Source: Flavipsychrobacter sp. (GTDB taxonomy: Bacteria; Bacteroidota; Bacteroidia; Chitinophagales; Chitinophagaceae). From it: 64,000 nucleotides of DNA. A program made the position numbers and the translations under genes. The notes beneath the pieces were generated by a model. It ran no database searches and was not told the origin of the DNA. It worked only from the letters and a program-made list of their open reading frames with translations. The DNA lies in assembly GCA_024508935.1 (NCBI GenBank), contig JANINW010000018.1, positions 191,125 through 255,124 on the forward strand, written 5' to 3'. Every line of letters starts with the position of its first letter. Position 1 is the first letter of the stretch. Of the stretch, positions 15,578-24,818 are shown piece by piece.

Positions 15578-16084
15578 TTATTGAAGTTGAGAAGGGGCCT
15601 GTGGTCTTGGGTTTTTCTTAGCAACTACGGCACCTATGAGCGAAAATATGGCACCATAGAAAAGCGTCATGAATAGCATACCACCAATGGCAAACACCAT
15701 GAAGAATTTTTGCGTCATTTCCAGACCTTGCTGTATCTGTTCTTCAGACATGCCACGTTCTTCCATATTCTGGGTAGCCATCTCTATCCCTTTATCTTTT
15801 ATTTCAGGAAATATCTGCAAAGAGATGAGTGTCCATGCTACCATAATAAGCGCTGTAATAGCAGAGGCTTTGAAACCACTGCTGAAAACATTGCCGAAGG
15901 TAACATTGGTATCATTGGCCTTTGAATAAGCATTGGCATTAAGAATAATTGCTATAAGCAAAGGCAGCATGGTTACATACTGTACCCAACTATTATAAGA
16001 GAGATCGGTAAGATGAAAAATCAATCCCAAAATGATCATGCCTATGCCGGCAACTAGACCGTACGCTTTATGAGTCTGTTTCAT
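15578..16084 (-). CDS. DUF4199 membrane protein
   Basis: This 168-residue protein has four hydrophobic helices (about 8-27, 34-49, 73-92, 129-154) and a hydrophilic Glu/Met/Gln-rich segment (about 98-125) between helices 3 and 4, which is the pattern of the Bacteroidota DUF4199 family. The function of the family is not known. It starts 4 bp after the dihydroorotase-like gene and precedes the glycosyltransferase, so it is a central member of the operon; a helper role for the polyprenyl-sugar transferase is a guess from neighbourhood. Confidence 0.8.
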   Translation of the reverse strand: MKQTHKAYGLVAGIGMIILGLIFHLTDLSYNSWVQYVTMLPLLIAIILNANAYSKANDTNVTFGNVFSSGFKASAITALIMVAWTLISLQIFPEIKDKGIEMATQNMEERGMSEEQIQQGLEMTQKFFMVFAIGGMLFMTLFYGAIFSLIGAVVAKKNPRPQAPSQLQ

Positions 16085-16088
16085 AGTA

Positions 16089-17357
16089 TTATTTGTTTAG
16101 TATAAGTTGCCTGTTATTGATAATGCCCAATACTTTTCCGTTCAGTTCCTGGCCTATAAAAGGATTATTGCGTGATGCTGATCTTATAGCGCCTTCCTGC
16201 AAATGAGTACTGGCAGATGTACTGAATAAAGTAAGGGATGCTTTATTACCTTTCTTAATACCGGAAGTTTCCAAGCCAAATATTCTTGCAGGTGCTGAGG
16301 TAAAGGCGTCAATGATCCTTTCCAATCCCAGCTTTTTACCGGTAGCGTTCCATACAATTGCAAAAGCTATTTCCTGGATATTCATACCGTCAGCCGCATA
16401 TTCAAATTCTTTTTCTTTAGCGTCCCATTCCTGCGGGCGGTGATGGCTGGTTATGCAGTCTATCGTGCCGTCTTTCAGGCCTTTTATCAATGCCTGCCTG
16501 TCAGTTTCACTACGCAGCGGCGGCGAAACTTTATAAAAGCTGCTATAAGTATCCAGTGCTTCGTCTGTCAATGCAAGATGGTAGGGTGTAACAGAACAGG
16601 TCACTTTTACTCCCTGTGCTTTTGCCTTACGTATCATGTCCACTCCTTCGGCAGAAGATACGCCACTGATATGCAGTTTTGAATCTGTATACCTGGCCAG
16701 TTCTATATCACGGTGAATGATAAGTGTTTCAGAAAGTGTGGGTATGCCGGGCATACCTAGTTTGGTAGATACAGGGCCCTCATGCATCAGCCCGCCCGAT
16801 GACAAAGAGGTTTCTACCGGTATTTGAATGATGGTGCCATCGAATGCTTTCACATATTCCAGCGCCTTCAGCATCAGGTTCGAATGCTGCAAAGGTTTCC
16901 ACCCATCTGTAAATGCAACTGCACCATGACTGTGCATATCCAGCATTTCTGCCAGGTTTTTGCCCTCTACCTGCTGAGATACAGCGCCAAGGGGATGCAG
17001 GCTAACAGCATTCCCCCTCGATTTCTGCAACAGGAATTCTATTACCGATTTGGTATCTGCTGTAGGATTGGTATTGGGTGCGGTGAATACACGGGTAAAT
17101 CCGCCGGCAGCAGCAGCGGCTAGTCCGCTGGCAATAGTTTCTTTATGTTCGAAACCAGGTTCGCGGTAGTCGGCAAATATATCGGTCCATCCGGGGCTGA
17201 CGTATAGTTCTTCGTCTTCTATAACCTTATCAGCCTTGGTTTTCAGCGAAGGCGCAATGTCCTTAATAACACCGTCTTCAACTAAAATATCAACAACCTT
17301 GTCATGGAAATCAGACCCGGGGTCTGCGATCTTTGCCTGTCGGATGAGCACTTGCAT
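16089..17357 (-). CDS. pyrC: Dihydroorotase-like protein with most metal ligands lost (pseudo-DHOase)
   Basis: This 422-residue amidohydrolase-fold protein aligns by eye with class I dihydroorotase along its length: PG-x-x-D near 55-59, REPG at 65-68, APNTNP at 93-98, VTPYHLALTD at 256-265. The metal site is degraded. The HxH after PGxxD is F61-A62-D63; the usual HCED is replaced around IQIPVE (177-182); and the catalytic Asp of the T-D-H motif is S304 in ITSHHRP. D151 and H229 remain. Active enzymes need these residues, so this copy is probably non-catalytic, like the PyrC' partners that only support aspartate transcarbamoylase, or it has another role. It lies between BatA-VWA and DUF4199 with gaps of 4-6 bp. 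No aspartate transcarbamoylase gene is in the window. Confidence 0.85.
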   Translation of the reverse strand: MQVLIRQAKIADPGSDFHDKVVDILVEDGVIKDIAPSLKTKADKVIEDEELYVSPGWTDIFADYREPGFEHKETIASGLAAAAAGGFTRVFTAPNTNPTADTKSVIEFLLQKSRGNAVSLHPLGAVSQQVEGKNLAEMLDMHSHGAVAFTDGWKPLQHSNLMLKALEYVKAFDGTIIQIPVETSLSSGGLMHEGPVSTKLGMPGIPTLSETLIIHRDIELARYTDSKLHISGVSSAEGVDMIRKAKAQGVKVTCSVTPYHLALTDEALDTYSSFYKVSPPLRSETDRQALIKGLKDGTIDCITSHHRPQEWDAKEKEFEYAADGMNIQEIAFAIVWNATGKKLGLERIIDAFTSAPARIFGLETSGIKKGNKASLTLFSTSASTHLQEGAIRSASRNNPFIGQELNGKVLGIINNRQLILNK

Positions 17358-17363
17358 ATATGG

Positions 17364-19406
17364 CTATTGTGCAGCTGTGGCTTGCCTGCGGAAGCCTCCC
17401 GCCAGTAAATAAGTTTCGGCAGCCAGCATTGCGAGGGCTAAAATAGCACAAACTTTCCAAAGCGGGAAGTTACCAATGCCGGGAGCTGCATTCGCCTTAC
17501 CGGCATTCCCCGGTTCCAGCCAGTGTATATTGCTGCCTTTCCATTGGCTTTTTAGTTCGTTTACGTTCCAGGTTTCCAATGCAGATTCGCTGCGGCCGGC
17601 ATTCAATGCCACCTGGACGGTATCGGTACCGGCTGCATACAGGGTATAGAAGCCCGCCTGTTGCACAGCCTGATCCACAAAAACATCCAGCCCGGCACCA
17701 TTAGGGTGCTGCGCCGGTATAGCGTCTATGCCCGGTGCATACAGGTGTACCATATTGCGTTCTCCGGCATTTTCCATTGGCAGATAGGCCGGTTGCTGTG
17801 TACCGCTGGTAATAGCGTACACATTGCCACCTTGCGATTGCATGCCCATCTGGTACAGGAATGGCACAAAGAAATAGCTGTTCTGAAAATTACCTGATTC
17901 TTGGTCTATTGCTGTAGCACACAAATATAAATTGCCCTTGCCCGGTTTGTAAGACGCCAAAAAAGGCGCGCCATTGCGGAAGCTTAATACCGATTGCTGG
18001 TTAGCCGAGAGGCCGGCGTCTATTATATAATGCCAGTTGGCTACCGGTAGTTGTACATTCTCGGGTATGCGCTCAAACAGGTCTTTTACCAGCGGACTGC
18101 CTTGTTGCAGGCTGCCGGCAGCCTGTGTAGCTGTATCCAGCCTGCTGATACGCAGGTCGGCCAGTTGTTGTAGTCCTTCGTTGAGCGCAGCAGTATTAGC
18201 TGTGCGGCCGGGGAATATGCAAATGCTTTGTCCCCGCTCCAACGCAGCCGATATGGTTTTTGCCAGTGAGGCCTCCATCCGGGTAATGCCATTCAGTATA
18301 ACCAGGTTGTATTCTTGCAGATCTGTGGGAGGTGCATTGGTGTTCATTTGTGTAATACGGAAGCCGTTATAAGCCCTGAAAGCAGCCTGGATATAAGGGT
18401 TGGCCTGGCCCTCATTTAACACCAGTACGGATAGGTTGGGAGCACTACGCGCTGTGATGCGGAAGGTATCATCAAATCGGACGGATGCATCGTTTACAGT
18501 AAGCAATATGCGCTGCCAGCCGGCACCATTCACCTGAAAACTGAGTGTATCAACACTTTCATTTTTTTCATTGGGCTTTATGGATGCCGCACTTTTTACC
18601 TGGCCATTAATGCTTAATTGCAATACCGGCATTTCTCCTTCTATTTTGCCGGTAGTGCGGCTCCGTACGATCAGCTGGTTGTTTTGACCCGTTTGTAATA
18701 CAGGCGAATTAAGATAAGCGGTATCTATATAAAGATTTTGCTTTACTGCCGCCTGTACGGGGATATTGTAAAAATGCACATTTTCTGTAAGGCGCTTATC
18801 CGCTGGTACACTAAAGCTGTTGCGCTGGAAATCGGAATAATAATACAGGTCCGCCGCAGGGGCCGTTTCGCTTTCCATAATACTATGCAGCAAACCAAAG
18901 GTTTGATCCGAGGTCTTATTGTGGGCGCTGGTATTGGTATTAGATATGGCCGCTAATACTTTATCTGCAGGCAGTGGCTGGTAGCTGTCGGGCTTATCGT
19001 TGGTTAGTAAAACAAACCGTGTACCTGGGTTTGCGTTGCGTACCTGCTGTTGGGCGGCATCTTTAGCAGCGTCCAGCAAGGTGCGTGCACCTTTTTTTAC
19101 AGACATGCTTGCAGAATTATCTATATAAATAACCTGCATGCGGTTGGCGGCAATACCCTGTTTGTTTTGACTAAAATAAGGCTGCGCAAAAGCAAGTATT
19201 AAGCAAAGCAGGAATAACAGGCGTAGTGCCAGCAACCATTTATACTGCACCTGTGACTGCCGGCGCGAATTGAGCTGGATATTTTTCAGGAAACGGGTAT
19301 TGGGGAAATACACGGTCTTGTACCTGCGCAGGTTGAACAGGTGTATCAGTACAGGTATAGCCAGCGTAGCCCCGGCAATAAGGAACAAAGGATAGAGAAA
19401 ACTCAC
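17364..19406 (-). CDS. BatA-domain / von Willebrand A membrane protein
   Basis: This 680-residue protein starts with GTG at 19406; MSFLYPLFLIAGATLAIPVL is the typical N-terminus of the Bacteroidota BatA (aerotolerance regulator) domain, which supports that start. Two helices (about 4-24 and 57-75) flank a basic cytoplasmic loop. A VWA domain follows with a MIDAS motif, D96-x-S98-x-S100 (IDNSASMS). The middle is a large extracytoplasmic beta-rich region, and one more helix lies near 645-668. It heads the operon with the dihydroorotase-like, DUF4199 and glycosyltransferase genes. Such proteins are thought to assemble envelope complexes, often with MoxR ATPases, none of which is nearby. Confidence 0.88.
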   Translation of the reverse strand: MSFLYPLFLIAGATLAIPVLIHLFNLRRYKTVYFPNTRFLKNIQLNSRRQSQVQYKWLLALRLLFLLCLILAFAQPYFSQNKQGIAANRMQVIYIDNSASMSVKKGARTLLDAAKDAAQQQVRNANPGTRFVLLTNDKPDSYQPLPADKVLAAISNTNTSAHNKTSDQTFGLLHSIMESETAPAADLYYYSDFQRNSFSVPADKRLTENVHFYNIPVQAAVKQNLYIDTAYLNSPVLQTGQNNQLIVRSRTTGKIEGEMPVLQLSINGQVKSAASIKPNEKNESVDTLSFQVNGAGWQRILLTVNDASVRFDDTFRITARSAPNLSVLVLNEGQANPYIQAAFRAYNGFRITQMNTNAPPTDLQEYNLVILNGITRMEASLAKTISAALERGQSICIFPGRTANTAALNEGLQQLADLRISRLDTATQAAGSLQQGSPLVKDLFERIPENVQLPVANWHYIIDAGLSANQQSVLSFRNGAPFLASYKPGKGNLYLCATAIDQESGNFQNSYFFVPFLYQMGMQSQGGNVYAITSGTQQPAYLPMENAGERNMVHLYAPGIDAIPAQHPNGAGLDVFVDQAVQQAGFYTLYAAGTDTVQVALNAGRSESALETWNVNELKSQWKGSNIHWLEPGNAGKANAAPGIGNFPLWKVCAILALAMLAAETYLLAGGFRRQATAAQ

Positions 19407-19514
19407 AAGTCAAATATAACTCTTAATGCCAGTCAAAAGGTAAAACTGAAAAGCTAAAAGTGTTAAACAGTCGTCAATAATTGAATATTTTTATAAGACC
19501 TAAAGTCTTAAGGA

Positions 19515-20222
19515 ATGTCTTATATAGATACAGATAAATTAATTGATTCTAGAAATCGAGCTTTGTGGGAGGATTTAAATACCACATACGAAATCACTTT
19601 AGTAGAATCAACTGATATTGAATATCGTTGTTACTCTGAAATGAATAAATCGATTATTTATGTTCCATTAAATAACTATTGCCCAGATTCATTTACTCAC
19701 GAGTTATTGCACATTTATTTAAGAAAAAAAGAGATATTCATCGGGGCGAACTTTCAACTTACAATTGCATCAAGCAAAATATTAAATAATATCTTTTCCA
19801 GTGGTCTTTTAGAACATATTGGTAATTGCCTCGATCACATAAAAATGCTACCTAAATACTTAGAACTAGGATTTGCAAGAGAGAAATTTTTGCTGGACTA
19901 CTATACTCCAAAATGCACAGACATTGAAATTAAGGCAATAGAAAAAGGGTATAAAAACGGTAAAGCATATAACATCCAGGCAATAGATTTTTATATAGGT
20001 AAATATATAGGAATGCGAGCTGATCCTAACATCCAATATAACTATGAAGAGCAGTATAAAAAGCTACAAAAAATTGATAAAGCCCTATTTAATGCCGTAG
20101 AAAAATTCATCAATTCGTGGGAAAACTATGCTATAGAAGTTAGCAATAATTCTTACAGAGACATTACAAGTAATTTTTACAACAACCTTAAGCCATGGAT
20201 TACTAATAAGGTGTTTGTATGA
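19515..20222 (+). CDS. Orphan HExxH protein, possible zinc metallopeptidase
   Basis: This 235-residue protein belongs to no family I recognise. It has a zinc-protease-like motif H62-E-L-L-H66 in SFTHELLHIYLRK, preceded by a strand ending NKSIIYVPLNNY, an arrangement typical of gluzincin-like cores. A third ligand is not obvious; the Glu/His-rich segment around 98-130 is a candidate. No signal peptide is present, so it would act in the cytosol. Its DNA is clearly more AT-rich than that of both neighbours, and the gene sits alone between the BatA operon and a converging membrane-protein gene, so lateral acquisition is likely. A short hairpin, TAAGAC/GTCTTA (19494-19510), lies immediately before the start and could mask ribosome binding. 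Confidence 0.65.
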   Translation: MSYIDTDKLIDSRNRALWEDLNTTYEITLVESTDIEYRCYSEMNKSIIYVPLNNYCPDSFTHELLHIYLRKKEIFIGANFQLTIASSKILNNIFSSGLLEHIGNCLDHIKMLPKYLELGFAREKFLLDYYTPKCTDIEIKAIEKGYKNGKAYNIQAIDFYIGKYIGMRADPNIQYNYEEQYKKLQKIDKALFNAVEKFINSWENYAIEVSNNSYRDITSNFYNNLKPWITNKVFV

Positions 20223-20224
20223 TC

Positions 20225-21928
20225 TCATTTATTTAGCATCACAATCATTACCTTTCCCACTCCCCCTTCAAACCAATCACTCTTTACTGCAAGCTGCAGG
20301 CGGCTTTGTTTAAAATATTCCGGCACCTGCATATAAAAGCAATAATGGTTGCTTGCATGCTCTTTACTGATAGGACTGAAAAGCCGCACTTTAGCTGTTT
20401 TTGTGCTATCGCCATTTCTTAGCTCTACCTGCAGGTAGCTGTTCCAATAGCCGTTATCGGTTTGTATATCAGCATCCACCTTCAGCCAGGCATTGGCACC
20501 GGTATTAATATTTGTTTCGGTAATTACCGCCATACCATTATCAGCCTGTATACGCCGGCTGCTATCAAATTGTATAATAATGGCTGATCTATAATTCTTT
20601 TCATTATTCAAAATCTCATCGTTATCCAGCAGACTCATATCCAAAGGGGTAGGGTTGGGATTGAGGTAGATACGACCATAGTATTTACGGTTCATATCGT
20701 TGAAATGCAGGACGGTTTTGGAATATTGTTCCAGCTGGAAAAAGTTGACGAAGATGCAGTAAAGCCCCAGCAGGTAAAACGCCCATTTCCATTTCCTGAA
20801 CTGCACCCATTGTACAAAAGCTGTGAAAGGCAGGGCATACACCGGGTAGCTCTGTACCAGCGCCCTTGTACTATAGCTGCCGCCATAGCGCCAGTCACTC
20901 CAGGCAATGATGATGTATATATTGAGCAGGCAAAACCATATCACCGACCGGCGAAAAGGATATTGCTTTACAAAGAACAACCCGACGATAAAGAAGATGG
21001 TGATAGGTGTGTAAATGAACCATCCCTTTTCCCAGCCGAACAATACACGGAAATGCGGCAGCAGGAAATCCCATTTACTACCAACATCATATATAAAAGA
21101 CCCGGTGGCCATTTTCCAGTAAAGCAATTGGGGTAGTACGCCGATAAGGCCTGCAATGGCTGTTATGGCAAGATGCGATTTATGGGCTTTGACCATAGCC
21201 CATTTCTGGCTGGCCGCTTCTTTATTATGCGTGTTCCATAGTAAAGGAATGAACAGCATTACTGCCTCTGTAGGGCGACATATGGTAGCAAAGCCTATAA
21301 GCCATCCGGTAAGCGCCGCCCATATTACACGTGGCCGTTCATGCCATATAATGGTGGTATATAGCACAAATACATACAGTGGGAAAATATACACATGGCT
21401 CATACCATCATCGACCGCTACATATTGCACAAAATTGGTAGCCAGGCAAAGCAGCAATAAAGAGATAGCGGTAGACGTATCACTAAAAAACCGCAGCAAA
21501 ATCCGCCTTAAAAAAAATATACCCAGTATCCCGTATAGCAAGCCGGCAAAGGCAATCGCATACTGGTAAGGTGCAGAAAAGCCATCGGGCGGGTAGTCAT
21601 AGGTTTTGGCAGCCCAATGTCCCACAAAGAAAAACGGCATTTCCATGATGGCTATGCCCCCCAAGTATTTATAAACGTATTTGCCATTATCCGTTTTATT
21701 GGCCTGATACAAAGTACCGCCACTCATGGCATACTGGCTGTCTATAGCCGGGAACCATTTCAGTTCGGTCATATCATTATATATGAACCCGGCAGGCAGG
21801 TACATATAATACCCCAGGTTATCCCAGTCGGTCACTTTTAGGGGGCCGGGGCCAATATGCCTTACCCGGTGCTGTAGCAATACCACAGCAATAATGAAAC
21901 AGGCAATAAGTGACCAGGTTTTTCTCAT
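20225..21928 (-). CDS. Polytopic membrane protein, GT-C glycosyltransferase-like
   Basis: This 567-residue protein begins with a membrane helix (about 5-21) followed by a first loop with the acidic motif VTDWDNLGYYMYLPAGF, as in GT-C polyprenyl-phosphate-sugar transferases (family 39/ArnT-like), where an Asp in that loop is catalytic. About ten to eleven helices follow to residue 400, with a conserved-looking SDWRYGGSYSTR segment. The last 150 residues form a hydrophilic, beta-rich extracytoplasmic domain. It probably transfers a sugar from a lipid carrier to an envelope acceptor, but donor and acceptor are unknown. It ends 2 bp from the converging HExxH gene, with no visible terminator between them. 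Confidence 0.72.
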   Translation of the reverse strand: MRKTWSLIACFIIAVVLLQHRVRHIGPGPLKVTDWDNLGYYMYLPAGFIYNDMTELKWFPAIDSQYAMSGGTLYQANKTDNGKYVYKYLGGIAIMEMPFFFVGHWAAKTYDYPPDGFSAPYQYAIAFAGLLYGILGIFFLRRILLRFFSDTSTAISLLLLCLATNFVQYVAVDDGMSHVYIFPLYVFVLYTTIIWHERPRVIWAALTGWLIGFATICRPTEAVMLFIPLLWNTHNKEAASQKWAMVKAHKSHLAITAIAGLIGVLPQLLYWKMATGSFIYDVGSKWDFLLPHFRVLFGWEKGWFIYTPITIFFIVGLFFVKQYPFRRSVIWFCLLNIYIIIAWSDWRYGGSYSTRALVQSYPVYALPFTAFVQWVQFRKWKWAFYLLGLYCIFVNFFQLEQYSKTVLHFNDMNRKYYGRIYLNPNPTPLDMSLLDNDEILNNEKNYRSAIIIQFDSSRRIQADNGMAVITETNINTGANAWLKVDADIQTDNGYWNSYLQVELRNGDSTKTAKVRLFSPISKEHASNHYCFYMQVPEYFKQSRLQLAVKSDWFEGGVGKVMIVMLNK

Positions 21929-21951
21929 GTGGTATAAATATAGGCAGATAC

Positions 21952-21984
21952 CGTCATTGCGAGCGATAGCGAAGCAATCTCGCG
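21952..21984. repeat. REP-like element of the GTCATTGCGAG...GAAGCAATCTC type
   Basis: The 33 bp between the membrane-protein gene and alaS read cGTCATTGCGAGcgatag then CGAAGCAATCTCGCG. ATTGC and GCAAT form the outer arms. This sequence type recurs as a scattered intergenic palindrome in many Bacteroidota and other bacterial genomes. Only one copy was found in the window. Confidence 0.6.
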
Positions 21985-22050
21985 TAACGGTGGTTAATTA
22001 AGTTAAATCTTAATTTGAAGCCCATATTATAAATAATACAGGTTTTACAT

Positions 22051-22079
22051 TTTGCCTTTTACATTTTCAATTAGTTTTG
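22051..22079 (+). promoter_or_regulatory. alaS promoter with almost no leader (-33 TTTG, -7 TAGTTTTG)
   Basis: TTTG (22051-22054) and TAGTTTTG (22072-22079) are 17 bp apart. The ATG of alaS begins only 7 bp after the -7 element, so transcription would start at or very near the start codon. Confidence 0.55.
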
Positions 22080-22086
22080 CAGCCTT

Positions 22087-24711
22087 ATGCTTACAGCAAA
22101 CGAAATACGCAGTCAATTTTTAGATTTCTTCAAACAGAAAGGCCACCAGATAGTGCCTTCTGCCCCTATAGTTGTTAAGAATGATCCTACCCTGCTGTTT
22201 ACCAACGCAGGTATGAACCAGTTCAAGGATTATTTCCTGGGTAATAAACAAGCACCCAATCCGCGTGTGGCCGATACACAAAAATGCCTGCGCGTAAGTG
22301 GTAAGCATAACGACCTGGAAGAAGTAGGGGTAGATACTTACCACCATACCATGTTCGAGATGTTGGGCAACTGGAGTTTTGGAGACTATTTTAAGAAAGA
22401 AGCCATAGAATGGAGCTGGGAGCTGCTGGCAGAGGTATATAAAATACCTAAAGACAGGTTGTATGTGACCGTATTCCAGGGAGATGAAAAGGAAAGCCTG
22501 CCGATGGATGAAGAAGCCTTCAGCCACTGGAAACAGTTTGTACCGGAAGACCGCATACTGATGGGCAATAAGAAAGACAATTTCTGGGAAATGGGCGATA
22601 CGGGCCCCTGTGGTCCCTGCAGCGAGATACATGTAGACTGCCGTACGGATGAGGAGCGCAAAGCGGTAGATGGCAAGACCCTGGTAAACGCCGACCATCC
22701 TCAGGTGATAGAAATATGGAACAATGTGTTCATGCAGTTCAACCGACTGAAGGATGGCAGCCTGCAACCCCTTCCTGCCAAGCATGTAGATACGGGTATG
22801 GGCTTGGAACGCCTGGTACGTGTACTGCAAGGAAAGCAAAGCAATTACGATACCGACCTGTTTACAGGCACCATAGCAGCTATAGAAAAGATTACCGGTA
22901 AGAAATATGATTATTCAGACAGCAAGCAGGCCATAGCTTTCCGTGTGCTGAGCGACCATATACGCGCTATAGGGTTCACTATTGCAGATGGTCAATTGCC
23001 CAGCAATACAGGTGCCGGTTATGTTATACGCCGTATCCTGCGTCGCGCAGCAAGGTATTATTATTCTTACCTCGATTATAAACACCCCCTACTGACACAG
23101 CTGATGCCGGTACTGGCAGAACAATTCAAAGATGTGTTCCCTGAATTGCATAAACAGCAAGACTTAGTGTGCAAAGTGGTGAAGGAAGAAGAAGAAGCAT
23201 TTTTGAGGACGCTGGATAAAGGACTGAAAAAAATTGATGAGATCATTACTGATACAAAAGCGCAAAACACCACAAGAATAAATGGTAAAGCTGCTTTTGA
23301 ATTATACGATACCTATGGTTTTCCTATAGATCTTACCCGTCTTATAGGCCAGGAAAATAACCTGGAAGTAGACGAGGCGGCTTTTGAAGCGGAGATGAAA
23401 CAACAGAAGGACCGCAGCCGTGCCGCAACCGCACTCGATACCGAAGACTGGGTAACCCTGAAAGAAGGCAGCACAAAATTTGTAGGCTACGATAGCCTGG
23501 AGACCGCAGCCAATGTATTGCGTTACCGCAAGGTAAAAGCTAAAGGCAAAGAATCATTCCAGGTAGTATTGGATGTAACTCCTTTCTATGCTGAGAGCGG
23601 CGGCCAGGTTGGCGATACCGGTGAATTGGTTTTTGGCAATGACAGTGTGCAGGTGATAGATACCAAGAAAGAAAATGACCTTATTATACATTTTACCGAA
23701 ATATTGCCGCCTGATATTACCCTGCCGGTAATAGCTAAGGTAGATGCCCCACGCCGTGCATCAACCGAAATGCACCACAGTGCTACACACCTGATGCACG
23801 CTGCTTTGCGCAGTGTATTAGGTACACATGTGGCACAGAAAGGCTCACTGGTAAATGAAGAGCACCTGCGTTTCGATTTCTCTCATTTTTCAAAGGTGAG
23901 CGATGAGGAAATAGCAGAGATAGAAGAAATGGTAAATGCCAAGATACGCGAGAATGTACCGGTGGTGATAAAAGAAATGGCAAAGGACGAAGCGGTAGCG
24001 ATGGGCGCTATGGCCTTGTTCGGCGAAAAATACGGCGATAAAGTGCGCGTGGTGATAATGGATAAAGACTATTCTATAGAGCTTTGTGGTGGTACCCATG
24101 TGGGGTCAACTGGGCAACTGGGATTCTTTAAAATAAAACATGAAACTGCTGTAGCCGCTGGTGTGCGCCGCATTGAAGCCGTAAGTGGTAAAGCTGCTGA
24201 AGAATATGTAAATCACTATATAGCTACCTTACACGCCATAAATGCTGTATTGAAGAATACCAAGGACCCTGTAAAGGCTATTGAAAAACTACAGGAAGAA
24301 AAAGCCCAACTGGAAAAGCATGTAGAAGCCTTGGAAGCAAGACAACTGGTAATACTGCGTAACGAACTGCTGACCAAAGATCAGATCATCAACCAGGTAA
24401 CGTTTGTAGGTGAGATAGTAAATGTAAGCTCGGCCGATGCCTTGAAGAAACTCTGTTTCGACCTGAAGAACCATTTGAATGACCATGTTATAGCACTGTG
24501 TGCCAATATCGATGGTAAAGCCTTTGTGGCAATAGGTGTAGCCGATACAGTAGCTGCAGCCAAAGGGCTGGATGCAGGCAAGATCATTAAGGAACATGTA
24601 GCGCCACTGGTAAAAGGTGGTGGTGGCGGTCAGAAAACACTGGCTACAGCAGGTGGACAAGACGTTAGTGGCCTGAATGCTGTTATTGAGAAAGTAAAAA
24701 GCCTGCTCTGA
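22087..24711 (+). CDS. alaS: Alanine--tRNA ligase
   Basis: This 874-residue enzyme charges tRNA-Ala. It starts with the class II core (IRSQFLDFFKQKGHQIVPSA, then DDPTLLFTNAGMNQFKD-like motif 1) and includes the FEMLGNWSFGDYFKKEAI segment and the GMGLERLV motif 3. The editing domain has the zinc-site pair HHSATH (about 563-568) and CGGTH (about 666-670) that removes mischarged Ser and Gly. The C-terminal part has a coiled coil (about 720-770) and a Gly-rich GGGGGQKTLATAGG motif, the DHHA1-type C-Ala domain. Length and order are normal. It is followed by a strong terminator and appears monocistronic. Confidence 0.98.
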   Translation: MLTANEIRSQFLDFFKQKGHQIVPSAPIVVKNDPTLLFTNAGMNQFKDYFLGNKQAPNPRVADTQKCLRVSGKHNDLEEVGVDTYHHTMFEMLGNWSFGDYFKKEAIEWSWELLAEVYKIPKDRLYVTVFQGDEKESLPMDEEAFSHWKQFVPEDRILMGNKKDNFWEMGDTGPCGPCSEIHVDCRTDEERKAVDGKTLVNADHPQVIEIWNNVFMQFNRLKDGSLQPLPAKHVDTGMGLERLVRVLQGKQSNYDTDLFTGTIAAIEKITGKKYDYSDSKQAIAFRVLSDHIRAIGFTIADGQLPSNTGAGYVIRRILRRAARYYYSYLDYKHPLLTQLMPVLAEQFKDVFPELHKQQDLVCKVVKEEEEAFLRTLDKGLKKIDEIITDTKAQNTTRINGKAAFELYDTYGFPIDLTRLIGQENNLEVDEAAFEAEMKQQKDRSRAATALDTEDWVTLKEGSTKFVGYDSLETAANVLRYRKVKAKGKESFQVVLDVTPFYAESGGQVGDTGELVFGNDSVQVIDTKKENDLIIHFTEILPPDITLPVIAKVDAPRRASTEMHHSATHLMHAALRSVLGTHVAQKGSLVNEEHLRFDFSHFSKVSDEEIAEIEEMVNAKIRENVPVVIKEMAKDEAVAMGAMALFGEKYGDKVRVVIMDKDYSIELCGGTHVGSTGQLGFFKIKHETAVAAGVRRIEAVSGKAAEEYVNHYIATLHAINAVLKNTKDPVKAIEKLQEEKAQLEKHVEALEARQLVILRNELLTKDQIINQVTFVGEIVNVSSADALKKLCFDLKNHLNDHVIALCANIDGKAFVAIGVADTVAAAKGLDAGKIIKEHVAPLVKGGGGGQKTLATAGGQDVSGLNAVIEKVKSLL

Positions 24712-24735
24712 TAACCATATTATAAAAAATCCTTA

Positions 24736-24779
24736 AAACAGCCTGTTTAACATTAGTTTTAATGTAAAACAGGCTGTTT
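24736..24779 (+). terminator. Long hairpin terminator after alaS
   Basis: A 13-nt perfect outer arm (24736-24748 with 24767-24779, AAACAGCCTGTTT and its complement) encloses a second pairing, ACATTA/TAATGT, giving an almost uninterrupted stem. The T tract that follows is short (TTTCTCGTTT). Confidence 0.75.
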
Positions 24780-24818
24780 CTCGTTTATTTCAGTCAAATT
24801 TGCGGTCTAATTATTTGT

